NCBI GenBank assembly: GCA_015680685.1
Contig: MNCI01004998.1
Span: forward strand, 177,892 to 241,891
Length of the DNA: 64,000 nucleotides
Origin: Gnetum montanum
Lineage: Eukaryota > Streptophyta > Gnetopsida > Gnetales > Gnetaceae
Direction: 5' to 3'
A model generated the notes under the pieces. That model was given only the letters and a program-made list of their open reading frames with translations, did not search any database and had not been told where the DNA came from. Below are positions 34,175-46,489 of the stretch, in pieces. Every line of letters starts with the position of its first letter. The stretch's first letter is position 1. The position numbers and the translations under genes are program-made.

Positions 34175-34765
34175 TTGCCGCAAAAAAACAGCGTTATCTA
34201 TATTAAAAGCGTTGTTAACATACTGTTCCGTGAATCTGTTAAAGCGATTGAAGCCTGCGTTGCCAAATATTCGCGGAAAAGTCGTACAGTCAGAGGCAGC
34301 CTGCTTGCCCGTACTCACGCTCCCGTTCTATCCGTGAGCTCGTCCTGAGTCGAACACGGAACCTGACACCGCCGACGTCAGCGCCAAAGCTGTTTATTTT
34401 GAATCAATCGCGGGCTTGTTTAAGTTCGCACGAAATAACGCTTTGGTCGCAACATCCAGATTAACAGAGCTGGAATTCGAGGATTTGTCAAACCGTAAAT
34501 ACACATGCAACTATACGTGGAACTAGGTGGACAGCTTGCTTGCTTGCTATAACATCTGTAATCATCCCTTTCATAGTCAAATCTTTGGCCTAACCCTGAC
34601 CATTACCTCGCAAATGGGATGAAAGGATTAGGGAAATGGAGATATTTTATACTTTAAGATATATACTATTTTCATTCAATTTAAAAAGCAAAGCGTGGAA
34701 TACGGGCAGCGACCCATGTGTGAGCAGCTTGACCGTATATGTTCAACTCTTGTTCCAGAAAGTTC

Positions 34766-34771
34766 CACGTG
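34766..34771. promoter_or_regulatory. G-box CACGTG upstream of CYP707A
   Basis: Palindromic CACGTG core, 22 bases from the next one at 34793. It lacks the full ABRE flank. Confidence 0.3.
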
Positions 34772-34790
34772 TTCGATATCCAGGCCTCGC

Positions 34791-34798
34791 GCCACGTG
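34791..34798 (-). promoter_or_regulatory. ABRE (CACGTGGC), distal
   Basis: Second perfect YACGTGGC on the gene strand, about 1.36 kb before the ATG; paired with a G-box 20 bases away. ABREs usually act in pairs. Confidence 0.4.
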
Positions 34799-34926
34799 GG
34801 CCTGTGTTTTATCTTTAAAAATGGAAGGAAAAAAAGTGAGAGTGTGGTAAGCAGGGACGTCGCTAAGCAGGACGCCAAGATCATCACGTTGATACGGAGA
34901 TTCTTACAAGGCTGCGCAGGGTCATC

Positions 34927-34949
34927 CATCCATCCATCCATCCATCCAG
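34927..34949. repeat. (CATC)n microsatellite
   Basis: About six CATC units, in intergenic DNA. Confidence 0.85.
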
Positions 34950-36844
34950 GGTTTATTATTATGTATTTGTTTATGGATGAGACGAGATTATTGAATTTTG
35001 AATTGCTCAGGCTCAAAGGCATCATCTGCCAAAACGTAAGTGCCTACGTGTCCTTGGCTTCATGGGTGCAGCACTGCACATGCTCATTTCTAATGGATTC
35101 CCCATTTCGCCACCCTGATTAGGTATTCGATTAATGCTTGAATCCCTGGATAATAATGATTTGATTGGACTTAGTCAAACATCTTTAATTTCCCATGATT
35201 AAACTTTGCCAAGGTATCCCGACATCCACGGACTAAGGTCGTGTTCATGTTTAAAATATGTCTTAGCTCTGCCACTTGTCTTGAATGGAGTTGCTGCGCC
35301 ACGGGGCTGGTTAAAACATGCTCCAATTTGAGCATGGTGACCCTACTATCAACCTTGTAAGGTGCACCATTTCAAAAGTGCAATCATATGGCAACGTGGT
35401 TAATGTGAATAATTTCAAAGGTTGAGAACTTTAGATGGTTTACACTTTACACCGTTGGGATCTGTTTTTCGACCTAGATATTCTGAAATTTGTCGAGCAC
35501 CATTCGTACATCATCTTCAAGTACTTCGGCTTCGATGATTCATCTTCAACTACTTTGGTTTCGATGGTTTCATTGACTGAATGCAAACAAATACGGGCGA
35601 GATGTCCACTTCAAACATTTAATGACTTTGCATGTGAAATTGAAAGCTTTGCATTGAGTTGTAAAGAAACAGCTGAAGCGAGAACAGATTTTAGCCGGTT
35701 ACATTGAACCGCATAAAGGGTGCATTTTCCGTTTTGTTTTTTTCTCATTGCATTTTCGATTCTTACTAGATTCTTGAATTGCAAGGTTTTGTCATTTCAA
35801 TGTACGTTTCAAAGTTCCTATACGAGGCCGGGAGACGTATTAGTGCATAATTTACTTCCAACGAATTCCGTTTCCGCTTTGCACGTAATAACACAATAAA
35901 ATGGCCCCTAAAACCTGGATTCAAATGCAGATGATTGAAAACTGTGTAATTCTTTGCCGACGACCACAGTTTCTGGGAAACCACCACCAAAAAGAAATGC
36001 GCTGTTTGATAAGCAAGCTCAGCACTGCAAAGGTTTTTTCTTTTTATGTTTCTTAGCAGTAGATGTGTCTGGTCAACCGTGTGTTCCACTGCACCATAGA
36101 AATATAAAGCTGGCTCTGAAAGCAATGCAGCAATGCCTTTTGCATTGATTGGATATTTCAGAGGTGTTCACATGAAGGATCCCTAAGTGGATATCGGAAT
36201 CTTAACAGAAGCACGAACATAACGACTATGCTTACTCACCAAACCTTGGCGCTGCTACTACTCCAGTATCAGATCTGATAACAGACAGCAAACCCATATT
36301 AAGCTCCAGTTTCCCACGTTGCGTAAGCTAGGCCAATTATGCAACTCAGGATTAAATTGAAATGTTTCTCCTTCTTCGTTAATATTGAGGGGGAATGAAT
36401 GACTGAAACAAATTCCTCACAAAGTGGAAGCAGTTTTTACCATCATCATGCTGCCTGCACGTATTCAACGACGTACCCTGTTAGTGGGTTCAGTATTGGC
36501 AAGCTTTTTCTTCTAATGTTGCCTGCAGCTTAAATTACTAATTGAATGTCTTTGCACATCAAGAGTTATGATGTAGTGGTGAATCAATAATTGACTGTCA
36601 ATGCACAGCATAAAGTATGATGCAGTGAATCACTGAGAGGACATGAATCAGCAATCTGACCTTAGCTTCTGTGTATGAGCCGGCAATCTCGATTAACATC
36701 AACTTCATTCCTAGTTTAACATCAACTTCATTCCTAAAGTGGTACACAACGATCCCACAGGAAGCACTCAGTGGAACTACGTTGTTATGAGCGGATGAGA
36801 CGTTGCACATCCATTGGGGTCCCAGCTTATATTTCTCCATCATT
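34950..36844. other. Intergenic DNA upstream of CYP707A
   Basis: No supported gene. Short open stretches on both strands lack domain signals. Low-copy-looking sequence up to the edge of the copia element. Confidence 0.5.
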
Positions 36845-36849
36845 ACATG
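36845..36849. repeat. Target-site duplication of the copia element, left copy (ACATG)
   Basis: Right copy AAATG at 42184-42188, one mismatch. Confidence 0.65.
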
Positions 36850-37542
36850 TGTTGTGAAACAGGAATGCTGGACGTGCGTGATGGAGATGTATTCGAGTAC
36901 GTCGGCAACACGGTTCCGGAGCAACCTAGAGCGGTGCATACGCCTGGTTCAGCTGCAGCGAAGAAACTCCCAAGAATTACAACATTACCAAAACAATAGG
37001 CTCGGCGGACGCGGCCCTCTAGAGAAGAACCCGCAACAGCTAATTCTGAGAAACAATACAATCTGCCCTGTTGTGAAAACACAACAATAAAAACATAGGA
37101 TCTGCCAAGAGAAAAATAAAACACATAAGATTTACATGGTAAAACCCTTCAATGCTAAGGAAAACATTCACATGGCAAGGCAAAAGAATTTTATTCAGGA
37201 TGAACACATGAGTACAAAGCTTCTGGCACTCTACAATTTTTTGTATCACAAGCTCACTATGTGTGTATTTATAGCATAGTCTCTCTTGATTTTCAGGTGT
37301 TTAACTTTAGTAATGCCCAGATTACAAGTAAAAGAAAATCCAAGTTACATTTGGTGCTTAACTTTAGTAATGCCCATATTACAAGTAGAAAAGAGTACAA
37401 GTAGGGTTGAGTTGAATAGCAACTTAATTTTATGTTTACCGTTTACCAAGAAAACAAAAGGGAAAACATCAATTCTCAACAAACAAAATGGAAACATGAG
37501 ACAGAAGGAAAAAACATAAGATAACTTGTTGTCAACTCAACA
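36850..37542 (-). repeat. 3' LTR of the copia element
   Basis: On the minus strand TGTTGAGTTGACAACA...TTTCACAACA. The boundary is set by comparison with 41528-42183 and by the adjacent polypurine tract. Confidence 0.85.
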
Positions 37543-37556
37543 ATCTCCACCTTGAC
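37543..37556 (-). other. Polypurine tract of the copia element
   Basis: Minus strand TCAAGGTGGAGATT, immediately upstream of the 3' LTR; this is the usual Tnt1-like AAGGTGGAGATTGT context. Confidence 0.85.
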
Positions 37557-37727
37557 AACAAACTCACTTTGCTTTGCCCAAAAATTTTCATCACTTTTCC
37601 TACAAGCCTAAGAAGTCCAAGGACCACTTGAACTTCTTCAATAGTATTGGCTTTGTTAACATAGCAGAACAATTTTGACTTGTATGAATTTTCTCAAGCA
37701 TTACTCCACCTTCTTCAGTAACTTATC

Positions 37728-38264
37728 TTATCCAATGATATTTGGTGTGAATATTTTTTGTTCTACTTTAATGAATTTTGGATTCTTGGCTAAATATATG
37801 GCACTTTGATTATCACAAAATATTTTGACTTTTTCCTTTTTGATACCCAACTCACCCATTATGCCCTGCAACCAAATAGCTTCCTTGCAAGCTTCTATAG
37901 TAGCCATGTACTCTACTTCAATGGTAGACAATGCTACAACATATTGTAATTTTGACATCCAACTAATTGGACCTATTGCAAAAGTGAAGACATAACCTAT
38001 GGTGAATCCACTCTTATCTAAGTCACTTGCATAATCAGAATCAACAAAACCCATAATCTCACTGTTATCTTTATTATAGGTGATACAATAATTTTTAGTG
38101 CCTTTTAAATAATGAGGCACCCATTTTACTGTAGCCCAATTGCTTTTACCAGGATTTGCCATAAATTTATTGACTATTCCAACTACAAAAGAAGTATTTG
38201 GTCTTGTACATACCATGGCATACATTAAATTTTCTACTACGCTTACATAAGGCACACAAGACAT
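37728..38264 (-). pseudogene. Copia RNase H (open for 178 codons)
   Basis: Contains CTRPNTSFVVGIVNKFMANPG, DSDYASDLDKSG, STIEVEYMATIEACKEAIWL and FCDNQSAIYLAKNP, the complete copia RNase H pattern with its acidic residues (D-E-D visible). This is the longest intact piece of the element. It lies directly before the 3' LTR, as expected. Confidence 0.9.
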
Positions 38265-38379
38265 ATTGTTTTTCTTCTTTTGAACTAGGACTTAAATCCA
38301 AAGAAAGCTTGAAATGAGTAGCAAAAAGGGTACTTACAAGTTTAACATCTATCATATTAAAATGCATGAGGATTTTCTA

Positions 38380-39060
38380 AATGTATATTTCTTGTGAAAA
38401 CCATAGCTTACCATTTCTACTGTTTCTATGTATCTCTATGTCCAAAATTTAATTTGCTACTCCTGGATCTTTCATATCAAATGTCCTAGATAACCGAGCC
38501 TTTAGTTGTTTGATTTCCAACATACTTTGGCTTGCACTAAGCATGTCATCAACATATAACACCAAAACTACAAACATGCCATTGGCACCAAATTTAAAAT
38601 ACACACAATGGTCATATTCAATTTTTTGGAAATTATGGCTTAGCATGAAAGAATCAAACCTCTTGTACCATTGCCTAAATGATTACTTTAGGCCATACAA
38701 TGACTTCTTATGTTTGCAAACCAAATCTTTGTTGCTTATGTGTACAAAACCTTTTGGTTGTTTCATATATATTTTCTCATCCAAGTAACCATGTAGGAAT
38801 GCTATTTTTACATCTAATTGCTCTAATTCCATATCAAATAAAACAACTATAGCTAAAAAAATCTAAACAAAAACTAATTTTACAATTGGTGAATTTTTTT
38901 TTGTGAAATCTATACCTTCCTTTTTAGAATAACCTTTTGCTACCGGTCTTGCTTTTCACCATCAATTATTTTCTCTAATTTGTAGATCCATTTATAGCCA
39001 ATAGCTTTTCTTCCTTTTGGAAGTTCCACCAAAACCCATGTTTCATTTTTCTCCAAAGAA
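38380..39060 (-). pseudogene. Copia reverse transcriptase (broken)
   Basis: The piece at 38449-38646 reads VLYVDDMLSAS, with the catalytic YVDD box intact, then LKARLSRTFDMKDPG. Upstream parts (38650-39060) can be followed in shifted frames with KPFGLxxP-like context. Frameshifted. Confidence 0.85.
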
Positions 39061-39443
39061 TCAATCTCCTATTACATTGCTTGTTTTCATTTAGATCTAA
39101 AAGCATCTTCTATAGCTTCTTGATATGTATTTGGTTCTGTTTCATCTAAAAATAATGCAAGTGTAATGTAGTCATCAAATTTCTTAGGAGGAACATTTAC
39201 GTAGATCTTCTTAGAGGCTATGCAACTATATTTTTTACTATCTCTTCATCTGACAAACCTTCTTCAAGTAACTGAAGCTCTTTCTTGTTGTTTATTTGAA
39301 GATGACTAAGTCTCCAACTCAACTAGCTAATTATTAGGTACATTTATTTGTTCCTGTTCAACTTTTAATTCCTTCTTAATACTATTAGAGGATTCATGAA
39401 AAACTATATCTCTACTATAGATGATTTTATAGTTAGTAGGATC

Positions 39444-40196
39444 TCATAATCTATATCCCTTAATATCATCTCCATACCCAACAAAGATATACTTTCTAGA
39501 TTTTGGATCTAATTTTGAACGATGATGTTTTAGAACTAAAGCATATGTAGTACAACCAAAAACTCTAAGAGAGGAATAATCAAAAGAATGACCTATCCAT
39601 ACCTCTTCTGGAGTTTTACAATTTAGTGCAGTTGCTGGTGATTTATTAACTAAGAAACATGCTATTGAAATAGCCTCTACCCAAAATTCTTGATCCAAAT
39701 TAGCATTGCTCATCATGTTTCTTGCCTTTTCAAGAAGAGTTCTATTCATGTGTTCTACAACTCCATTCTGCTCAGGAGCATACGCCATTGTCTTATGTCT
39801 TTTAATTCCAACTTCCTTGTAATAATTTTCAAACTCTGTAGAGTTGAACTCTCCTCCATTATCTATTCTCAAACATTTCATTGATTTACCTATGCTCTTT
39901 TCAACTGAAGCTTTAAATTACTTAAAAACACAAAAAACATTAGATTTATTTTTCAACATTTAGACCCAAAGTTTTTTTTTAGAAAAATCATCAATAAAAC
40001 TAACAAAATATGAATTTCCTCTAAGTGATGCCTTATGTGACAAACCCCATACATCTAAATGTATATAATGAAGCATATATTTGCTTTCATGCTTCTCTAC
40101 CTTAAATTTCTTTCTTGATTGCTTTCCAAAAATACAATGTTCACGAAATTTTAAATTTAGATATTTTAGTTCTAGGATCAAATTAAGCTTTATCAA
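39444..40196 (-). pseudogene. Copia integrase (broken)
   Basis: Piece 39960-40196 has IHLDVWGLS with the first catalytic Asp and FVSFIDDFSKK. Piece 39444-39881 has CLRIDNGGEF with the second Asp and APEQNGVVEHMNRT with the Glu, then KLDPKSRKYIFVGYGDDIKGYRL, the copia GKGY-type C-terminal motif. All three acidic residues remain, but a frameshift near 39900 separates the halves. Confidence 0.9.
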
Positions 40197-40304
40197 AATC
40201 TATGATCCTTTCTCACTCATGTGACCCAAACATTGATGCCATAGATAAGAAGAATCTAAATTCTCAATAGAAGCTGAATTAGCAAACTTTCTTTCTATAG
40301 CACC

Positions 40305-40797
40305 CTATAACTTATAAATATAGTTGTTACATTTATTAGCTTTCATCACTACCAAGGCCTCTTTGATAATTTCCAAAATCCTAAACTCATAACCTTTTGA
40401 ATCTGATGCTCCTAAAGAAATTACATTCTTTTTTAGATCAAGTACATGTTTTACATCTTGTAGTATTCGAACAATAATGTCAAACATTTTAATTCTAATA
40501 CTTTCCATTTCCTACAATTTTACAAGAATAATCATCACCAATATAAATAACTCAATAATCATATGATTCATAATTGATAAACCAATCTCTATGTGGATAC
40601 ATGTGGTTAGAAGCACCAAAATCTAATAACCAATCATCATGATATTGAATACCAGCACAAGTACCAAGAACTTTATCAATAATCATACCTAAATCCTGAA
40701 TTACTAAATTTGCTTCTTTGGATTTTTCATCAAATCCCTTATTTTGATTTTCTTTGTTTATTCCAATAGTCCTTTTTAAGGTGTCCAGTTTTACCAC
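40305..40797 (-). pseudogene. Copia protease and gag-pre-integrase region (broken)
   Basis: 40552-40797 ends with DDWLLDFGASNHMYPHRDWF, the copia protease active-site pattern (D-x-G-A, S-x-H). 40305-40508 corresponds to the gag-pre-integrase linker (VISLGASDSKGYEF). Stops between them. Confidence 0.85.
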
Positions 40798-40829
40798 AAT
40801 ACCAACATCTTGCTTTACTTTTGTTACCT

Positions 40830-41492
40830 CCTAATTTTGATCTTCTTTTGGATGATTTAGTTCTTTCCATCGTTCTTCCCCTTGCCACCAAAGCATTAGA
40901 AGCTTGCTCAAAAATTGAAGTAGATGCTTTCGAATTTCTTAATGTAACAAAGTTGCTATAACTCCTTCCAAGGATATATCATCCCTTCCATACATTAATG
41001 TTGTGACAAGAACATTATAGGATGGTGGTAATGATTTAAGTAAGCAAACTATGTGATCCTCATAATCTATATTAACATCCAAATCTAACAACTTCTTTAC
41101 ATAAGAATTGAAAGTATTTAAATGTTTATGGATACTTACACCCTCTTTCATCTATAATGACCAAAATTTGAACTTAAGTTGGACGTGGTTTGAAGAGCAC
41201 TTTGTCATATACAAAGATTCTAGCTTTATTCGTAAGTCTACTATAGAAGTTGCCCCACCAACATTGTACATCACTACTTCTACCAAGCATAAATGGATGG
41301 TAGTGAGAGCCTTCAAATCAATTTCCTCCTAAGTTTCATCATCCATAGTACTAGGCCTTTTGCTCTTGCCATCAAGAGCCTTGTCCTTGATGAACTAGCA
41401 AATCCCACACCTTCATTTTCCACCAAACCAAAGTTTCCTCTACCATCAAATTTTTCAATGTCAAACTTTGTAGTTCCTAACAAGCTAGCCAT
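40830..41492 (-). pseudogene. Copia gag (broken)
   Basis: Begins MASLLGTTKFDIEKFDGRGNF, the classic Tnt1-like gag start, 18 bases after the PBS region. A frameshift follows within 30 codons; 40939-41151 carries the later gag part (LNTFNSYVKKLLDL ... LLKSLPPSYN). A zinc knuckle is not clearly preserved. Confidence 0.85.
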
Positions 41493-41508
41493 TCATGATC
41501 ATTCTAAG

Positions 41509-41526
41509 CCTTACCTTCGATACCAA
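41509..41526 (-). other. Primer-binding site of the copia element
   Basis: Minus strand TTGGTATCGAAGGTAAGG, two bases after the LTR end. It corresponds to TGGTATCAGAGC, the initiator tRNA-Met site, with mismatches. Confidence 0.75.
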
Positions 41527-41527
41527 T

Positions 41528-42183
41528 TGTTTTGGAAACATGAATGCAGGACGTGCACAATGGAGATGTATTCTGGTACGTCAGTAACGAAGATCCAAAA
41601 CAACCCAAAGCGTGCATGGGCTTGGTTCAGCGGCAGCGAAGAAATGCCCAAGAATTACCACATTACCGGAACAATAGGCTTGGTGGACACAACTCTCTAC
41701 AGTAGAACCCACGGTAGGTAATTCTGAGAAGCATTACAGTCTACCTTGTTTTGAAAACGATAAAAACAGAGGATCTGTCGTACTATAAAAAAAATAAAAC
41801 ACACAAGATTTACATGGTAAAACCCTTCAATGTGAAGGAAAACATCCATGGGGCAAGGCAAAAGAATTTTATTTAGGATGAACAAGTGAGTACAAGGCTT
41901 CTCTCACTCTTTGCAATTTCTTATATCACAAGCTCACACTAGCATAGTCTCTCCTGATTTTCTGGTGCTTAACTTTAGTAATGCTCATATTACAAGTAAA
42001 AGAGAATCCAAGTTACATAATGGTGCTTAACTTTAGTAAAAAAGAGTACAATTATACCAACTCAATTTTATGTTTATAGTTTCCCAAAAAAGCAAAAGGA
42101 AAAACATCAATTTTCAGAAAACAAAAATGGAAACATGAGATAGAGAAGGAAAAAACACAAGATAATTTGTTGTCAATTCAACA
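41528..42183 (-). repeat. 5' LTR of the copia element
   Basis: 656 bp; on the plus strand it reads TGTTTTGGAAAC...CAATTCAACA. Homologous to 36850-37542, with small deletions relative to it. Confidence 0.85.
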
Positions 42184-42188
42184 AAATG
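42184..42188. repeat. Target-site duplication of the copia element, right copy (AAATG)
   Basis: Pairs with ACATG at 36845-36849. Confidence 0.6.
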
Positions 42189-44140
42189 GTAAACCTTTTT
42201 TTTAATTTCTTCCTATGTTTTCCCAAATCTAATGTCTTGGATTGGGTTTCTTAATCCATAAGTATTAAAAAAAGTAAGAAGATGGAAGCAATGAACAGGT
42301 TGGGAAGTATGTAGTTATCCTTAGAATAGGCCTAACATAGTAATAGCGCATTATGCAATGAGTAATGAGGATGAATTCAAAAGATCATATATTAATTAAG
42401 AAAAGATTCAATAAATAAATTTAATTTATATTTTTTATCGAATAATTAATAATTATTTGAGAATTTTTTAAATTAAATTAGAATATTGGTATTATATTAA
42501 TGATTAGGAGATAATTAATTAAATGTTAATCAACGACAAGTTTAAGGCATGTATTTTATTTTGTATTTTATAGTGTTTTTTCCATTAAAGAAAATCTTCT
42601 TGTAATTTCAATTACAAAATTACTAAGTTGGAGATGCCATCTAGAGTTCATTACATGAGTATTTTAAAATATGTAATTGAAAGTCACATCTATTATAAAA
42701 ATCTTCTTTTTATACAATAAAAGAAACTTCATATACTACGTTACAATATTTGTTCTTTTAATTGAACCACATAATTATTTTCTAAGAGAAAAATCATTGT
42801 GCTTCATTGTAATGGGTTTAGTTGTGACACCGCTATATGTAATAGGATAGATATGGTTTCAAATAAGAATGTATGCTTGAATTTATCTAAATCATTTTTT
42901 AGATGAACTCACACGAAAGTTAGCATAAATTTAATAATCATTTCCGTGTTGAAGTGGTTTAGCTTATTGGTAACAAGCCCTATGACCTACATCTTACAAG
43001 TTACATGTATAACATATGAGAGGCTATATCATCATAAGTCATTTATATACTTTAGAAGCCAATTTTTCAATTTCAAAATGTGAGGTTTTATTTATAAAAA
43101 TTGGTTGTAACCTGAACTTAAAAAACGATAGGGTTGATCACCTTCTTTGATGTATCCAAAAAATAGTTTCAAAAAACTAAAATTTATTATTTTATAAGTT
43201 TATTTAATTGCAAAACTCTCTCTCTCACAGTTTGAATCAGTGGCTTGATTAGATTTTTTACTGCGTAAATTTTATAACAAACTTCATTTTCAGAAAGTAA
43301 TCAATATGAGTCGTTTTGCTTGCTGATTTATCCTGTCCTTAAAACATCTAGACCTGATATATTTTCCAACTTTTTAAACACTGGTATGAATTTTCTGTAG
43401 TTGAAGTTTTATGATGCAGTCATTTGAGGATTGGGATACTCAATTATCCTGTCCTTAAAACATCTAGACCTGATATATTTTCCAACTTTTTAAACACTGG
43501 TATGAATTTTCTGAAGTTGAAGTTTTATGATGCAGTCATTTGAGGTTTGGGATACTCAATTTGTAAAGTTGATTGAGAGAGAACTCAACCTTTTATAATA
43601 CTTGTGCTTAGGCTCAAAACTACATCTTCTGGCTTGAGAAACCAGCATTTTTACCATTACTCCAAATAAGAGTAAAGTATACTTTGGTCACTAACCGGAA
43701 ACTTGATGATCCTTTACAAGCATATATGATGATGCTGTTTGTAAAGAAAAGCTACAAGAATAAGCTGTTACATGAAGAAGAAGAAGAAGAAATATGTAAG
43801 CAGCCAGGGTAATTTTCACTGGACATGAGTCTCTGATAGCAGTAAAGAAGTGATGAAGAATACGATAATGCCTAAACAGATCTTGTAGCACTTTGGTACA
43901 GATTAAACAAAGAGAAAGCTGGTAGTGCGGCTGGTAGAGTTGCTTGATAAGGCCAATGCAAACAGCAAAATTAATGGACTACAGAAAAATAGATCTCGAT
44001 TCTACAGTCTATGTAGATTCTAAGGAAGAATAACTGAGTGACTAACTATGAATTCAATTTACATAAAACGCTTGACTTCAAAGGGAATATTGACTGTATG
44101 TTGGTTGCTATGATGACGTTTCAGTTTGATCTGTAGTCAA
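42189..44140. other. AT-rich intergenic DNA
   Basis: No gene supported. Very AT-rich (for example 42410-42560), apart from the tandem duplication listed separately. Confidence 0.5.
43329..43560. repeat. 116-bp tandem duplication
   Basis: Two head-to-tail copies (43329-43444 and 43445-43560) that differ at only about two or three positions, for example CTGTAGTTG versus CTGAAGTTG. A recent local duplication. Confidence 0.9.
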
Positions 44141-44604
44141 TGTTGGAAAAAACTAACTGTGAAGCAGTAGTCACAGCAATGAATTAGTAACTACACTTTC
44201 CACACTTTCCATTTCTATGGTCCCATAGTTTTGGAATTTTCTCTAAAAATAACATAAGACTTCTAAACGTATTGTGAAGTTCTATCTTAGTTAATTTTTA
44301 GATGTTTCCAATTTTGTAACCCAGATGTGGCTATTTAAGTCTGCCCTGGGATCGGTCATAAACAGCATGAGAAAGACGAGTGGGAGAATTCTCACATGAG
44401 AGAGAGGTTTCTTCTTGTTCTCTCCATGTGATGAAGAGAGAACCCTGTTATTTCCACATTGCATGAGAGAGAGGTTTATTCTTGTTCTCTCCGTGTGATG
44501 AAGAGAGATGCTTGTTATTTCCATGACTTATAATAAGATTTTTTCTGCAATTATCTGTCGTTCAACTGCTCTTTATTTTCATCTCATTTCATATTTCGCT
44601 GCCA
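44141..44604 (+). repeat. Possible copia-type LTR relic
   Basis: Starts TGTTGGAAAA and ends GCCA. It has a TATA-like CTATTTAAG near 44331, AATAAG near 44532, and is followed by TCTGGTAACAG, which resembles a decayed TGGTATCAG primer site. No second copy or coding part is present in the window, so this is tentative. Confidence 0.3.
44395..44526. repeat. 67-bp imperfect tandem repeat
   Basis: Two units beginning CATGAGAGAGAGG at 44395 and 44462, in the presumed transcribed part of the LTR relic. Confidence 0.85.
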
Positions 44605-45079
44605 GATCTGGTAACAGTCAAAACCAAAAAAACTTGCATCTGCTAAGGTTCCCGAAGGAAATTGAGAATTCTGAATGATTGCACATAACTATTACCAAAA
44701 ACAAATTAGGCCAATTCGTGTTTTTAACTATTCACTAAATTTTAGTCAACCTTCGGGCTGTCGGAGTGAGAAGCATGTAAGATATTACAAAGTAACAGGT
44801 TGTTATTGTAATTTTAAATTTGTAACGAGGAAATGTCGATTATTAATGCGAATCACTACGCCATGCAAATTATAATTTGACCAAATTATGTTTTGTTATC
44901 TTGGTTATTTTAGTTTTTATTAGATGTTCTATTTAAGGTGAGCTTTAGGTTTTTACCGGTGTACCGGGTTTTCCGGACCCTTTTGATAGATTAACATTGA
45001 ATCTCCTGCAAAAAAAAAAAAAAAAATTCCACATGTTTACCGGCTTTTGCAACAAAGAAATGTCACATATGATAAAGGA

Positions 45080-45560
45080 ATCAACTCAACTGGTTGCCTA
45101 AAGCATAATTTGACTAAACTATGTTTTCAAGTACTTTGTTCTCAATTTTTGAATATTCCACATGTTCGCTAGCTTTTGACCCTAACGGAAATGGACCCGT
45201 GATGATATCCATACCTTTAAATAAGCATTGAGATTCCTGACCATTACTGAAAATGGACGCTGGTGGCCACGTATAATTTGACTGAAATATGTTCTCAGGA
45301 CATTATATTTTAAATGTTCACTTGATCTTTAAGGGAATGGAATCCATGGTGATATTATGCCTTTCCTTGAATAAGCATTAAGATTCTTAACCAGTACTGA
45401 AATTGACTGAAATATGTTCTCAGTACATTATATTCTAAATGTTCGCCAGCTTTTGACTTTAAAGGGAAATGAATCCTGATGATATTCTTGGCAGAATAAG
45501 CTCTAAGATTCCACACTCCTACTGGATATGGACCCTGATTGATATCTTTGTTGAATAATC
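45080..45560. repeat. Degenerate tandem repeats, units of about 110-180 bp
   Basis: Recurrent blocks such as TTGACTGAAATATGTTCTCAG (first 20 bases at about 45279 and again at 45404) and ATAAGCATTRAGATTCYT (about 45222 and 45373) in the same order. Diverged, no coding content. Confidence 0.65.
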
Positions 45561-46489
45561 CTTTAAAGATTTTTTAATTTATTTTGGGTAAAAAATAAAT
45601 ATTCAAAGACTATGGTATGTAAGTCTTTTTGAGCACACTAAATTGTCAAATCTTTTGCCTACTTTTAACAACTTAGCCTAGGTTTGTTGAAGTAAAGCTA
45701 TCAATTATGACTTGTTAGCCTGTGTTTATTGCATCAAAAGCACCAAAATTACGATTCATTACCGACTCTTGATCCTATTAGATATTTACCCTTGATATTA
45801 TCATTTGTTGGGATAAATGCAGCAAGAAGAGATGTACATTAGTTGAATAATCTTTGTAAGAACACTTGAATTTCCAAGTATGAAACTAAAATTAAAATTT
45901 TATATACATTAATATGTAGAAAAAATATGTACCTAAATATTTTTTCCCTTTTACTATAGTTACTCTATTTTTCTATTTCAAATTTATAATATATGTTGTA
46001 AAAATTGTTTTGCATAACATGTCCATCAAAATGTTTGTTGACAATTTTTGGATATTAGTCATTCTAAGATATTTAATTTTTATAAGTTTAATGGAAAATA
46101 CTTACTTTAAGAGATCCCAAGGATCTAGTGAGTAGAGGATTTATATAATACTATTATTGCTACTTGACATATCTTGCAAATGAACCTCCAATCTAGTCAT
46201 GACCAAACTTTTCATAATGTACTTTGAGCTCATGGCCTTTCTATTTGTTTCCAAATCCCCTTGTATTCCCATCCTCTATTCAAATCCTTCAAGCTGTAAA
46301 GTATAAATTTCTTCATTGAGGTAACCACTTGAACAAAGTTGCAAAATTAAATAATTTCTAAAAGTTCAAGCTATTTCAAATCCCTAACAAGATAAATAGA
46401 TCCATCAATAATGCTATAGAGTAAATCATATAAAAAGGATATCATATTCATCTTCATTTTTATTACCTAGTTATAACTTACATGTTCAT
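45561..46489. other. AT-rich intergenic DNA before element F
   Basis: No gene, tRNA or clear repeat recognised. Confidence 0.5.

Larger units (their letters stand above)
36850..42183 (-). mobile_element. Ty1/copia retrotransposon (Tnt1-like), full length, degenerate
   Basis: 5334 bp on the minus strand: 5' LTR 41528-42183, initiator-Met-type PBS, gag, protease, integrase, RT, RNase H, polypurine tract, 3' LTR 36850-37542. The order integrase before RT is diagnostic of copia. Sequence style (NGVVEHMNRTLLEKAR, DNGGEF) is close to the Tnt1/Tork group. Frameshifts and stops separate all domains. The LTRs differ by clear indels (693 versus 656 bp), so insertion is not recent. Confidence 0.9.
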
